From: JAHZKN01 sp965250205 | GTDB taxonomy: Bacteria > Pseudomonadota > Alphaproteobacteria > Rhizobiales > Hyphomicrobiaceae | Assembly: GCA_965250205.1 (NCBI GenBank) | Contig: CBDFNK010000011.1 | Coordinates: 1-64,000 of the forward strand | Direction of reading: 5' to 3' | DNA length: 64,000 nt | Shown here: piece after piece, positions 16,742 through 25,952 of the stretch | How the letters are laid out: each line of letters opens with the position of its first letter | Numbering within the stretch: the stretch's first letter is position 1 | Notes under the pieces: generated by a model | Database searches by the model: none | What the model saw: only the letters and a program-made list of their open reading frames with translations | What the model was told of the DNA's origin: nothing | Program-made: the position numbers and the translations under genes

Positions 16742-16881
16742 TAGATCAACCTGCGAAAAGTTGGAACGCGACTTTGAGCAGATAAGGTGATCGCCAATCA
16801 TGGGTTAGAGTCATGGGTTGCAGGCATGAGGTTAGAGCGTCGCGCAAACAGCTTGGCTGGTACGAGAAAAGGCTCGATGCT
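16742..16881 (-). repeat. Dispersed intergenic repeat, copy 3 (inverted)
   Basis: Reverse complement matches copies 1 and 2 at both ends (AGCATCGAGCCTTTT and CAACTTTTCGCAGGTTGATC), with about 15 extra bases in the middle containing tandem CCCATGACTCTAA-like words. It lies 12 bases beyond the symporter stop. Confidence 0.85.
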
Positions 16882-16893
16882 GTCGTGAAAACC

Positions 16894-18406
16894 TTAAGTG
16901 AGCTGTGTCTCAGTTGGCGCGGCTTCACTCAAAGAGCCAAGCACAAAGCCTGCGATTGCGATACAGATTGCGGCGAACCCAATAACGGGTGCGGAGATAT
17001 CGTCCAACTGTAACCAGGTTTTAACGGGGCCAAATGCTGCAACGGCGCTGAAGCCTAAGATCAAAGCCGCCAATGCCCCGCGCCTTGTCGCGCGCGGCCA
17101 GTAAAGTCCGCCAGCCAATATCACAATGCCGGAACAGAAATAGATCGAGCCGGAGACCGCGAGATAGTCCCAAATGTCTTCACCACCTGCATATACGAGC
17201 CCCCAATAGACTTCGTTAGGCTGCGATCAGCGGAATGATCCAGCGCGTTGCACCGATTTGAAAGGCGGCATCTTCCGTGCGCCCCATCACGGGTGCTGCA
17301 ATGTCGCGGGCAATGATTGACGACCAGCAAAACAAATAGCCGTCTTGTGTCGACATGAACGAGGCAAACATCGCAACGGCGAGAAAGCCAACAAGCCAGC
17401 CAGGCAAAATTTCAGCAAACATAAGCGGTGTTGCAATGAGCCCACCGCCATCGCCTGCCGCTTGAAGCGTTTCGATGTCAGCACCCGTCGCGGTTTGGTA
17501 ATAGGTAAAAGCCAAAACACCGAGAGTAGCAGGCAAAACCATGCGGCCCATGAAAATCCATGACGCGGCCAAATAAGCGCGCGAGACGGTGGCTTCATCT
17601 TTGATGCACAAGGCACGTGATAGCGCCGTCGGCCATACCGCTGACGAAACAACGCCTGCCACCAATACCATCCATGCAACATAGGTCAGGCCAAAGCTGT
17701 TATTTGCAAGTGGGTCAAATCCAGCGCGTCCTTTGAGGTTGCTGACTGTCGCTATTGCGTCATTGAATGACACTGTTTGTGACACAAACAGGAGGGCGAG
17801 AAGTAGGCCTGCGACCATTAAAACAAACTGCACGACGTCGGTTGCAATGACGGTGCGCATGCCGCCAATCATGGTGTAGGCAGCCGCAAACACAATGAGT
17901 GCGATCATCAAAGCGATGAGCGTGCTGGACCCGGCTTCAATACCAAGAAGGGTCAACAGAAAAAGGGCGGCGACCTTCAAAAACAATCCCATGTTTAAAA
18001 TGCCACCGAGCGCCATCACGGTGGCGCCAAAAACGCGTACGTCTTGGCCATAACGTCGACCGTAGTATTCCGGAACAGTCAGGACGCCCGTTGCGCGAAG
18101 GGGTCTGACAATGAAACCTGTCAAGCCAACGAGGACGCAACCGAGAAACGCGGCAACGCCAATGTGAAGTGCTGAAAAGCCATCATTGAATCCTTTTTGC
18201 GCATTGTAGGCAATGGTGATGAGGCCGATCTCCGTTGCACCAAGTGTCGCCAGTGCGGTCCAGAACCCTACATCGCGACCGGAGGCAAAAAAATCGACGA
18301 GGCCATCGCCTTTGCTTTCAGAACGGGCTTTGCGCAAATGGGTGATAAGCCACAAAAAATATACGGCGGAACAAACAGCAAGTGCGATCCAAGTTGAGGT
18401 TGGCAA
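16894..18406 (-). CDS. Sodium:solute symporter (SSS family), one frameshift
   Basis: Multi-pass inner-membrane Na+-coupled symporter. N-terminal helix then FASGRDVGFWTALATLGATEIGLITIAYNAQKGF, a VPEYYGRRYG loop and about 12 helices follow the SSS pattern. The frame stops at 17216, but the next frame continues with EVYWGLVYAGGEDIWDYLAVSGSIYF and a last pair of helices to 16894. Removing one T of TT at 17216-17217 gives ...LIAAYEVYWGL.... Corrected size is about 503 aa, normal for the family. Substrate cannot be assigned. ATG at 18406 begins MPTSTWIALAV, the first helix. Confidence 0.82.
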
Positions 18407-18591
18407 CGGCGGCCCCTTTCACTGTTGAATTTGTGACGTTTCTTGCGGTGCTGTGCTGTCGATATCATAAATTGCCGGTCAATACAGGCACTTGCCTTGA
18501 CCTTACTGGTGTTATCCAGCAACGATTGGGTACATCGTTATCATCGGGCCGGGTGCCAAGACACCAAATGCCAATTCAGGAGCCGCAGTTT

Positions 18592-19476
18592 ATGTCCAAT
18601 CTTGCATCATTTGTTCAATCTTCCATGCGCTATCTGGTGCAGGTCGTGGCAGGTTTGGTGGTCTCAGTGGCGTTTGCGTCTATTGGTTCAGCCCAGGATC
18701 GCGCCTTCATAAGTACCTGGGATCACAATGACTCGACGATGGTGATGGAAAAGGTTCGCCGCCGTGTTGAGATCCGCTACGAGCAGCCAAGCCGACGCAT
18801 TCGCCGCCTTGGCGTGCGCTCGGGTGATGTGTTGTTCACAGGTCGGCAAAAACGCAATGGTCGCCTTGTTGGTGAAGCATTTGTGTTTCGCCGCAATTGT
18901 CCTCCTGCGGGCTATGATGTGCGCGGCCGCTTTGATCCTGACCGCGGGCAGGATGAGCTCATTCTTAGAGGTTCTGCACCGATCCGCGAACGCGGCGGTT
19001 GTGATGTGGTGGACTATTCACGAAGCCGCAAAAGTTCACGCCTGCTGTTCACTCTTGTTGGACGTGACGGCCATGGCGGTCGCGACAATGACACCGAGGG
19101 CCAAGACGAACCTCAATATCAGGACGGTCATGCAGGACGCGACACGGACTATGAGGGCCAGGACGATGCTGCCAATGATCGCGTCACCGAACCACCAAGC
19201 TTTAACTGTCGTCCTTATGTCAAAAGTGGCAAATGTCCTGAAGCCATGATTTGCGCCAGCGGTAGGCTAGCCTCTCAAGACGCGATGATGGGGCGGCTTT
19301 ATAAAGAAGTTCTCAGCCTGTCACGCACATCTTCAGAACGCCAACGCCATAAGAGCGAGCAACGCAGGTCACTCAAAGACCGCAACGCCTGTGGCTGCAA
19401 TCATGAATGCCTTGAGCAATGGTACTACGACATGAACAAAAGCCTCGGTAAAACGACGGTTATTCTAGGGCGGTGA
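18592..19476 (+). CDS. Exported protein with acidic repeats and a C-terminal LprI-like (DUF1311) domain
   Basis: 294 aa. A hydrophobic signal sequence spans residues 13-34 (ends IGSAQ). Residues 40-155 form an Arg-rich domain with two Cys. Residues 159-177 and 178-196 are two imperfect copies of a Gly/Asp/Glu-rich unit (DGHGGRDNDTEGQDE, DGHAGRDTDYEGQDD). Residues 204-280 have the Cys and Leu pattern of LprI/DUF1311 lysozyme-inhibitor-like domains: FNCRPY..KCPEAMICASGRLASQDAMMGRLY, RNACGCNHECLEQWY. AGGAG lies 9 bases before ATG, favouring this start over the longer frame from 18382. Probably periplasmic; function unproven. Confidence 0.65.
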   Translation: MSNLASFVQSSMRYLVQVVAGLVVSVAFASIGSAQDRAFISTWDHNDSTMVMEKVRRRVEIRYEQPSRRIRRLGVRSGDVLFTGRQKRNGRLVGEAFVFRRNCPPAGYDVRGRFDPDRGQDELILRGSAPIRERGGCDVVDYSRSRKSSRLLFTLVGRDGHGGRDNDTEGQDEPQYQDGHAGRDTDYEGQDDAANDRVTEPPSFNCRPYVKSGKCPEAMICASGRLASQDAMMGRLYKEVLSLSRTSSERQRHKSEQRRSLKDRNACGCNHECLEQWYYDMNKSLGKTTVILGR

Positions 19477-19574
19477 GAGTCGCTTACGTAACTGATGGTA
19501 ATCTTTGCTTGTTCGTGTCAGCCCCGTTCGCGTTTCCACACAGCCTGGGTCGAGAGCGGACATCTTTCGTTTCA

Positions 19575-19982
19575 TCAACTTGGATCTTGTGTGGCCTCAA
19601 GGTGGCGAAGCGAAAGGGTTGCTTCTCGAATCAAAACGCTTGAGGCGAGCACAACACAAAACACACCAGACAGAGTTAGCGCGTCCGTAATTGCCATGGC
19701 GATGTTATGGTGAACCTTAAACCAATTTTGCTGAATGTTCGCTGATAACGCTGCCAACGAAAAGCTGCCGATGGCGACGTAAAGAGCGACAAGGGCATGG
19801 TGAAAAAGCCTGGCCCGTTTCATCAGTTCATCGAAGGACCAGAGTTTCTTTTTCTTCTCATCAAGTATGCTATCTCGTATAAGATCTTTGACATGATAAT
19901 ACCGATTAGACGTCGATAAAATGAGCATCCCCACACCTGGGATAAATGTAAATGGCACGATCCAGTTTTGCAATGAATCCAT
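19575..19982 (-). CDS. DUF2721-like integral membrane protein
   Basis: 135 aa with three to four hydrophobic segments (WIVPFTFIPGVGMLILSTSN; HHALVALYVAIGSFSLAAL; IAMAITDALTLSGVFCVVLASSVL). The NRYYHVKDLIRDSI loop after the first helix resembles DUF2721 proteins, whose role is unknown. It starts 11 bases past the aldehyde dehydrogenase stop on the same strand, suggesting cotranscription. Confidence 0.6.
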   Translation of the reverse strand: MDSLQNWIVPFTFIPGVGMLILSTSNRYYHVKDLIRDSILDEKKKKLWSFDELMKRARLFHHALVALYVAIGSFSLAALSANIQQNWFKVHHNIAMAITDALTLSGVFCVVLASSVLIREATLSLRHLEATQDPS

Positions 19983-19993
19983 TGTATCTCCTT

Positions 19994-21409
19994 TTATAAT
20001 TTTATGATCGCAATCTTGTCTTGTGTCATGTCGTGCATTGTGTAGCCAATTCCGCCGGTATTATAGCCCGATTGGCGACGACCCGCGAATGGCATCCAGT
20101 CAACACGAAATGCAGTGTGATCGTTGACCATAACGGCAGTGGCATCAAGACGCTGTATTGCAGACATCGCTACGTCGAGGGTGTTGGTGAATACAGACGC
20201 CTGAAATGCGAACGGTAAGGCATTTGCCTGTTCCACGGCATGGTCTATTTTCTCATAGGCATAAACGCACATTGCAGGTCCGAATATTTCAAATGTGGAG
20301 ACTTTTGAGTCCGCAGGTGGATTGAACAGCACAGTTGGAGCATACGTCGTATCACTTAATTTTTCCCCGCCGGTGAGAATGCGCGCTCCGCGTATATTGG
20401 CTTCTGTGACCCAGTTTGCGACCCGGTCAACCTCGCGCGGACGAATAAGCGGGCCACACTCTGTGGTTTCCTTAATCGCATTATCGACAACGAGCTTCGA
20501 CGCCTTGCTAGCCAGCTCTTGAGCGATCTCTTCGGCATGTTTTTTGGGCGCAAAGACACGCTGCACCGACACACACACTTGCCCAGAATGATAAAAGGCA
20601 CCTTTGAGCAATGATGGGATCATGGCATCAAAATCGGCGCTTTCGTCAATGATAACGGGAGCAGCGCCGCCATGTTCCAGCGCACACCGTGTGCCTGCGG
20701 CCAGTTTGGAACGCAGCATCCAACCGACATTTGCTGAACCAATAAAGGTAAAGAACGCGACACGCGGATCCGTGACCATTTTCTCAGCGGTTGGAATATC
20801 GCAGGGGACAAAGCGGCACCATTCAGCGGGCAGTCCAGCTTCGTATAAAATCTCAACAAATGCTTTGCAGGACAAAGGTGTGTCATCGGCGGGCTTCACC
20901 AGCACCGGACACCCCACAGCGACAGCTGGCGCGACTTGGTGGACGATCAGATTAAGTGGATGGTTGAATGCTGAAACCGCCACGACCGGTCCAATGGGCT
21001 CGCGTGTGCCAAAAGCCAGCCGACCCGCGCCCGCCTCCGTCAAATCCATTGGTATTTCTTCACCCACCAAATGGGAAAGTTCTTTGATACATAACCCCAC
21101 TCCATCAATCGCACGCGCGACTTCGATACGCGCGTCTATCAGTGGCTTTCCGCCCTCGTTGGCGATTTGAAAAGCCAACTCTTCGAACCGCTGCGCCATA
21201 ATTTTTGACGCGTTCTTCAAGAATTCTATGCGTCGGTACGCTGGAATCCAGTTGTTTCGATTCTTGAAGAGTTTGTGGGCCGTATCAAGATAATGATCAA
21301 CAGTTTGCCAATCTGTTAGAGGGACAGCGTCAATCACCGTTTGGTCGAAGGGATTGACAACCTCCAACATACCTTTGGCGTTATTCATCGTTTCCATCTT
21401 TTCAGTCAT
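19994..21409 (-). CDS. NAD(P)-dependent aldehyde dehydrogenase family protein
   Basis: 471-aa ALDH-superfamily enzyme oxidising an aldehyde to the acid or acyl derivative. Visible: cofactor-binding FTFIGSANVGWML (GxxxxG), general-base Glu in ALEHGGAAP, catalytic Cys in YHSGQVCVSVQRV, and the EIFGPAMCVY and NDHTAFRVDWMPFAG(RRQSG) segments. EHGG replaces the more common ELGG, as in a subset of the family whose members act on phosphonoacetaldehyde- or lactaldehyde-like substrates; the substrate is unknown here. The family-like N-terminus LEVVNPFDQTVI supports a start at 21409 rather than 21622. Confidence 0.85.
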   Translation of the reverse strand: MTEKMETMNNAKGMLEVVNPFDQTVIDAVPLTDWQTVDHYLDTAHKLFKNRNNWIPAYRRIEFLKNASKIMAQRFEELAFQIANEGGKPLIDARIEVARAIDGVGLCIKELSHLVGEEIPMDLTEAGAGRLAFGTREPIGPVVAVSAFNHPLNLIVHQVAPAVAVGCPVLVKPADDTPLSCKAFVEILYEAGLPAEWCRFVPCDIPTAEKMVTDPRVAFFTFIGSANVGWMLRSKLAAGTRCALEHGGAAPVIIDESADFDAMIPSLLKGAFYHSGQVCVSVQRVFAPKKHAEEIAQELASKASKLVVDNAIKETTECGPLIRPREVDRVANWVTEANIRGARILTGGEKLSDTTYAPTVLFNPPADSKVSTFEIFGPAMCVYAYEKIDHAVEQANALPFAFQASVFTNTLDVAMSAIQRLDATAVMVNDHTAFRVDWMPFAGRRQSGYNTGGIGYTMHDMTQDKIAIIKL

Positions 21410-21438
21410 ATCAACAGGGTCCAAGTAGAATTCATCTT

Positions 21439-22114
21439 TTAGTATTTCACCGAATAGAAAAGTGCCAACAGTCCCATCACCGCGGCTGAGGAAAGGGCAT
21501 AACTGAACAAGACGGCAAGACCGCCCATCGTTGCTGTCATGCCATTTGCGTTCCCGACCCAGTTTGAAAGTGAACCGATATAGTAGACTGCAATCAGCGG
21601 GATCAGGACGCCGGCTGTGCAAACCGTCATGACCGCAGGAGAAATGTCCAATTCATTTGCACTCAACTGCAAGGCAAGAATCACAAGGCCGACAATTGGC
21701 AGCATCACGAAAATACAGAAGCCGCTCCAGTATAAAAAGATCGACAGACCGGCGTGGATTGATGGGTCCTTGGAGGACAGCAGTTTGGAGACGTAGTGGG
21801 TGGCTACGCCTGTTATGAGAGTTGATACAAGTAAAAAACCCGCAAACAATTCCCCGGCGAAAGGAAGCTCTGCAATGAAGTTTTCAATGCCCACACGTTT
21901 TAGAGCAAGTTGATAGATTGCGAAGCCAAAAAGTCCAGCTTCAAATAGGTAACGTCCCGCTCGTTTCGTTTCATCAGAACTGTCAGTGATCTGTTTTCCA
22001 AAAGCGAACGGGTGGCGAAGAATGTTCCAGGTTACCGAAACAATCAAAATAATTTTTTTTCGAATGTCGTCGATAGCGCCTCAATGCTTTCTTAGGGCTG
22101 CGGGTAGACTTCAT
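21439..22114 (-). CDS. Five-helix membrane protein, frame interrupted at an A8 tract
   Basis: The ungapped frame begins at TTG 22047 (MIVSVTWNILRHPFAFG) without a ribosome-binding site and encodes about 202 aa with five hydrophobic helices. Upstream, another frame starts at ATG 22114 with a basic segment (MKSTRSPKKALRRYRRHSKK) that runs into eight A's (plus-strand T's 22053-22060). With seven A's the two join as ...HSKKIILIVSVTWN, a natural cytoplasmic start before helix 1. No family recognised. It is just upstream of the aldehyde dehydrogenase gene on the same strand. Confidence 0.55.
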
Positions 22115-22151
22115 GGTAGCGCGTATGGCGTTTGAACCATAAGGTTCGCGT

Positions 22152-22673
22152 ATGTTTAGGACCTTTGTCAATGCTATTATATTTGTGTTTGCCGTCATCG
22201 CATTGGCTGCGGTGATGCTCGAGTCAAATTACGCAGACGTCGTTCGATTTAATGGTGTTCGCCACGTCGTCGCGACATGGTCTGAGTGGACCGAAGCCGG
22301 TTGGATGACTTTGTCAGACTTGATCGGAATGAAAATTATTGCTGTTTTTCGCCGTGCTCTTGCGTTGTTGATCTTGTTTGTAAGCCTTTACATTTCTGCT
22401 GGCGGGCGTGAACGGCGCATGGAGTTTGTTCAGTCCCCATCTCTGGGCGTTATGCTGAGTTTTGTGGTGGCGTTTTCAGTTGTTATTGCGATTACATTTA
22501 ATGATGTTCTGTTTTCACGCACCATCACACCGGAAAGAATCTTGCAGGCGTTTGCCGGCATTCTAACAACGGCAATTTCGTTGGCATACGCGCTGCCAGC
22601 CCAACCACACCTGCCAAAAATGACAAAAGGTTTGTGGATTGCCATTGCGATTTGGACTGCATGTGTGGTTTAG
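22152..22673 (+). CDS. Small integral membrane protein, unknown function
   Basis: 173 aa with four hydrophobic segments (residues 5-22, 68-85, 96-115, 128-145) and a fifth near the C-terminus. The loop between helices 1 and 2 is polar (VVRFNGVRHVVATWSEWTEAG). No family recognised. Divergent from the frameshifted membrane-protein gene (37 bp) and five bases from the next frame, suggesting cotranscription with the DMT exporter. Confidence 0.6.
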   Translation: MFRTFVNAIIFVFAVIALAAVMLESNYADVVRFNGVRHVVATWSEWTEAGWMTLSDLIGMKIIAVFRRALALLILFVSLYISAGGRERRMEFVQSPSLGVMLSFVVAFSVVIAITFNDVLFSRTITPERILQAFAGILTTAISLAYALPAQPHLPKMTKGLWIAIAIWTACVV

Positions 22674-22720
22674 ACTGATTGTTCATGCTGCATTTGTCAG
22701 TTCGAAGGGGACGATCTGCC

Positions 22721-23617
22721 ATGCAGATGAATACATCGGCCTGGGTGCTGCTCATTTTCCTTTCGATGCTGTGGGGCGCTGCCTTCTTTTTTAGCGCTAT
22801 TGCCGTCAAAGAAGTGCCGCCGCTCACGCTCGTTTTGAGCCGTGTTGTGATTGCTGCAGGTGTGCTGATGGCGTATTTGTGGGCAATCGGGCAGCACGAT
22901 TTTTATGACCGGAAACTTTTTTCAAATTTTCTCGTGATGGGCCTCATTAGTAACGTCTTGCCGTTCAGTTTGATATTTTGGGCGCAAAAGACAATCACCA
23001 GCAGCTTGGCGTCGATCCTCATTGCAACCACGTCCATTTTCACAATTGTGATTGCCCACATCTTCCTGGCAGACGAACGCATGGCGATGAACAAGGCGGC
23101 TGGTATCGGGTTTGGAGTTCTGGGCGTTGCCGTACTTCTCGGCAGTGATGTGGTGGATGGCGCTGATGTGGCGACACTCGGAATTGTTGCGTGCCTGGGT
23201 GCAGCGTTGCTCTATGGCTGCGCTGGTGTCTATGGGCGCCGCTTTGCCGCGTTGGGTGTATCAGCTGAGGCGGCTTCATGTGGACAGCTCATTGCTTCAA
23301 CCCTGATCCTATTGCCGGTCGTGCCACTCGTTGAGCAGCCTTGGGCCGTTGCAATGCCAAGTTGGCCAGCGCTGCTTTCTATTCTTTGTCTGGCACTCTT
23401 TTCGACAGCACTGGCCTTCGTTGTATTTTTCCACCTGCTGAAAAATGTGGGTGCTGTCAACGTGGCTCTCGTGTCGCTTTTGGTTCCAGTGAGCGCAGTT
23501 CTACTCGGTGTCTTGGTGCTTGGAGAACGCCTGGAGATGCAACATGTCGTTGGTATGGCACTGATTACCATCGGTCTTGTTGCGATTGATGGGCGGCTGG
23601 CAGCGAAACTCGGTTAG
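22721..23617 (+). CDS. EamA/DMT-superfamily transporter
   Basis: 298 aa from ATG 22721 with ten predicted helices in two EamA halves; LSMLWGAAFFFSAIAVKEVPPLTLVLSRV is the typical first repeat and ALAFVVFFHLLKNVGAVNVALVSLLVPVSAVLLGVLVLGE the second. Such proteins export amino acids, nucleosides or other metabolites at the inner membrane. The ATG at 22721 has GAAGGGG upstream, making it more likely than the start at 22679. Substrate unknown. Confidence 0.85.
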   Translation: MQMNTSAWVLLIFLSMLWGAAFFFSAIAVKEVPPLTLVLSRVVIAAGVLMAYLWAIGQHDFYDRKLFSNFLVMGLISNVLPFSLIFWAQKTITSSLASILIATTSIFTIVIAHIFLADERMAMNKAAGIGFGVLGVAVLLGSDVVDGADVATLGIVACLGAALLYGCAGVYGRRFAALGVSAEAASCGQLIASTLILLPVVPLVEQPWAVAMPSWPALLSILCLALFSTALAFVVFFHLLKNVGAVNVALVSLLVPVSAVLLGVLVLGERLEMQHVVGMALITIGLVAIDGRLAAKLG

Positions 23618-23640
23618 CAAAGTCATGATGAAAAACGGGA

Positions 23641-24438
23641 TCATGGCAATCCGATAGCGTTCTCGATATTTTTTGCACCTTTAAAATTTGCATCATCTAG
23701 CTGAGCGCCCGTGAAGTCAGTTCCAGCGAGGTTCGCTCCTTGGAAATCTGCCAGTGTCAAATTCACGTTGATGAGCTTTGCGCCGCTCAAGTTTGCGTTC
23801 GTGAATTTAGCGTACGACGCTTCATTATTGCTAAGCACGGCGCGAACTAGAGTGGCGGCAGTAAAATCACAACCCTGCAATTCAACTCGTGCGGTAATCA
23901 ATTCTTCGCTTCGTGGGTCTTTGGCACCAAAAATTGCGTTTGTGAGGTTTGCATTTCGAAAGCTCACTCGGCTAAGATTGCCTGTTATATGTGCGTCAGC
24001 GAGGTTGGCGTGCTCAAAAGTTGCAAGCTCCTTTGGATTAGATGACAGCGTCGTGAATATGTTGGGCCTGAGAATGGATGCGCCCTGCAAGTTAGCTCGC
24101 TTAAATATCGCTGACGTGATTGTGCTGCGGTCCAAGCGTGCACCACTTAAGTTGGCGTTTTCAAAGTTTGCCTTAGTTAGATCGGCCCCAAAGAGATTGC
24201 TTCTAGCAAGGTTGACATTCGAAAAATCAAGCATAGCAATATCAAGGCGGCTAAGGTCCCGATCAGAAAAATTGGGTCGCGCGCCAACGCCTGCCTTGAA
24301 CAAGGAGAGGGTGACATCACGCGCTGTAAGCTTGTATTGAGGAAATGTCGCTGCGGCGGCATACGCGAGCATAAGGCCTGCTAAAGCCAGGCTTTTGCAG
24401 GCCTTTGAAAATTGATAGCTAAGTATTATGCTTCGCAT
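23641..24438 (-). CDS. Exported pentapeptide-repeat protein
   Basis: 265 aa. An N-terminal hydrophobic segment (ACKSLALAGLMLAYAAAATFPQ) suggests export or anchoring. From residue 60 onward it follows the A(D/N)LXX pentapeptide pattern (ANFENANLSGARLDRSTI, FKRANLQGASILRP, GADLTKANFENANL), expected to fold as a right-handed quadrilateral helix. Function cannot be inferred from such repeats. ATG 24438 is chosen because the longer frame would overlap purB by 35 bases and lacks a signal. It is downstream of purB on the same strand. Confidence 0.75.
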   Translation of the reverse strand: MRSIILSYQFSKACKSLALAGLMLAYAAAATFPQYKLTARDVTLSLFKAGVGARPNFSDRDLSRLDIAMLDFSNVNLARSNLFGADLTKANFENANLSGARLDRSTITSAIFKRANLQGASILRPNIFTTLSSNPKELATFEHANLADAHITGNLSRVSFRNANLTNAIFGAKDPRSEELITARVELQGCDFTAATLVRAVLSNNEASYAKFTNANLSGAKLINVNLTLADFQGANLAGTDFTGAQLDDANFKGAKNIENAIGLP

Positions 24439-24508
24439 TGGGTTCACAGATACCAAAAGAATTTGATTGGTTCTGGTACCACATCTCAAACAATTAAATG
24501 TACAGGCC

Positions 24509-25810
24509 TTACCCAAACACCCGCTCAAAGATGGTGTCGACATGTTTGAGGTGGTAGCCGATGTCGAACATGGCTTCCAAATCCGCCGCTGGGATTTTGG
24601 CTGTCACGTCTTGGTCGGCTTTGAGTTCGAGCAGGAAGTCTTTGCCTTCCTTCCACGTCTTCATCGCATTGCGTTGCACGAGGCGATAGGCGTCTTCGCG
24701 GCTGACGCCTGCTTGCGTTAGCGCTAGCAATACACGTTGTGAATTGTGCAGACCGCCGAGACGATCCAGGTTCTTCTGCATATTTTCTGGATAGACCACG
24801 AGATTTTCGATCACACCGGCCAAACGAATGAGGGCAAAGTCGAGGGTAACGGTCGCATCGGGCCCAATCATGCGTTCAACGGAGGAGTGTGAGATGTCGC
24901 GTTCATGCCAGAGCGCAACGTTTTCCATGGCAGGCATCGCATAGGAACGCACCATGCGGGCAAGGCCGGTCAGGTTTTCCGTCAGCACAGGATTGCGTTT
25001 GTGCGGCATGGCCGAGGAGCCCTTTTGGCCCTTGGAAAAGAACTCTTCCACTTCCAAAACTTCAGTGCGTTGCAAATGGCGGATTTCTGTTGCCAGACGT
25101 TCGACGGAGGAGGCCACAACGCCCAGGGTTGCAAAGAACATGGCGTGGCGATCACGGGGAATGACCTGGGTTGAGACGGGCTCAGGTGTCAGGCCAAGTT
25201 TTTCAGCCACATACACTTCAACGCGCGGGTCAATGTTGGCAAAAGTGCCAACGGCGCCTGAAAGCGCGCAGGTGGCGATTTCTTCACGCGCTGCAACAAG
25301 ACGTGTCCGAGCGCGCTCAAACTCGGCGTAGGCCAAAGCGAGTTTCACGCCAAACGTTGTCGGTTCGGCGTGAATGCCATGGCTGCGGCCAATGGTGAGG
25401 GTCGTTTTGTGTTCTTGGGCACGGGCTTTTAAGCCAGCCAAAAGGCGGTCCAGATCTGCGATTAGAATGTCAGCTGCACGGGTGAGTTGCACATTGAGGC
25501 AGGTGTCAAGCACATCAGATGACGTCATGCCCTGGTGAACAAAGCGGGCTTCGGGCCCGACGTGCTCGGCCAAGTGGGTCAGAAACGCGATGACATCGTG
25601 TTTGGTTTCGCGCTCAATCTCATCGATGCGGGCCACATTAAATTCTGCGGCGGTGCCTTTGTCCCAGATGGTTTTTGCCGCTTCTTTAGGAATGGTGCCA
25701 AGCTTGGCCATGGCGTTGGCCGCATGGGCTTCAATTTCGAACCAAATGCGAAAGCGGGTTTGTGGTTCCCAGATGGCTGTCATCTCGGGACGGGAATAGC
25801 GCGGGATCAT
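24509..25810 (-). CDS. purB: Adenylosuccinate lyase
   Basis: Cleaves SAICAR and adenylosuccinate in purine synthesis. 433 aa, matching the bacterial PurB length. Visible: N-terminal MIPRYSRPEMTAIWEPQTRF, TSSDVLDTCLNVQL, TIGRSHGIHAEPTTFGVKLA with the catalytic His, and the fumarase/ASL signature GSSAMPHKRNPV with the mobile-loop Ser. It lies 9.4 kb from purC instead of beside it. Probably cotranscribed with the following pentapeptide-repeat gene (70 bp). Confidence 0.97.
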   Translation of the reverse strand: MIPRYSRPEMTAIWEPQTRFRIWFEIEAHAANAMAKLGTIPKEAAKTIWDKGTAAEFNVARIDEIERETKHDVIAFLTHLAEHVGPEARFVHQGMTSSDVLDTCLNVQLTRAADILIADLDRLLAGLKARAQEHKTTLTIGRSHGIHAEPTTFGVKLALAYAEFERARTRLVAAREEIATCALSGAVGTFANIDPRVEVYVAEKLGLTPEPVSTQVIPRDRHAMFFATLGVVASSVERLATEIRHLQRTEVLEVEEFFSKGQKGSSAMPHKRNPVLTENLTGLARMVRSYAMPAMENVALWHERDISHSSVERMIGPDATVTLDFALIRLAGVIENLVVYPENMQKNLDRLGGLHNSQRVLLALTQAGVSREDAYRLVQRNAMKTWKEGKDFLLELKADQDVTAKIPAADLEAMFDIGYHLKHVDTIFERVFG

Positions 25811-25952
25811 GTCAGGGTCCGTTTTGGTCAGTGGCGGGTGCCAGGACAGTGCGATGACCTGGCAGCCGCACGTAGGATGTGAGTCTCATATATTGCCTGT
25901 GCCCTAGCAGAGGCCATGACCCTGGGCAATGTCGCCCCGAATTGAGTTGTGG

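Noticed and set aside
16473..16790. Coding genes over the 35-bp repeat (both strands)
   Set aside because: Openness in several frames follows from the repeat sequence itself; no ribosome-binding sites or family match.
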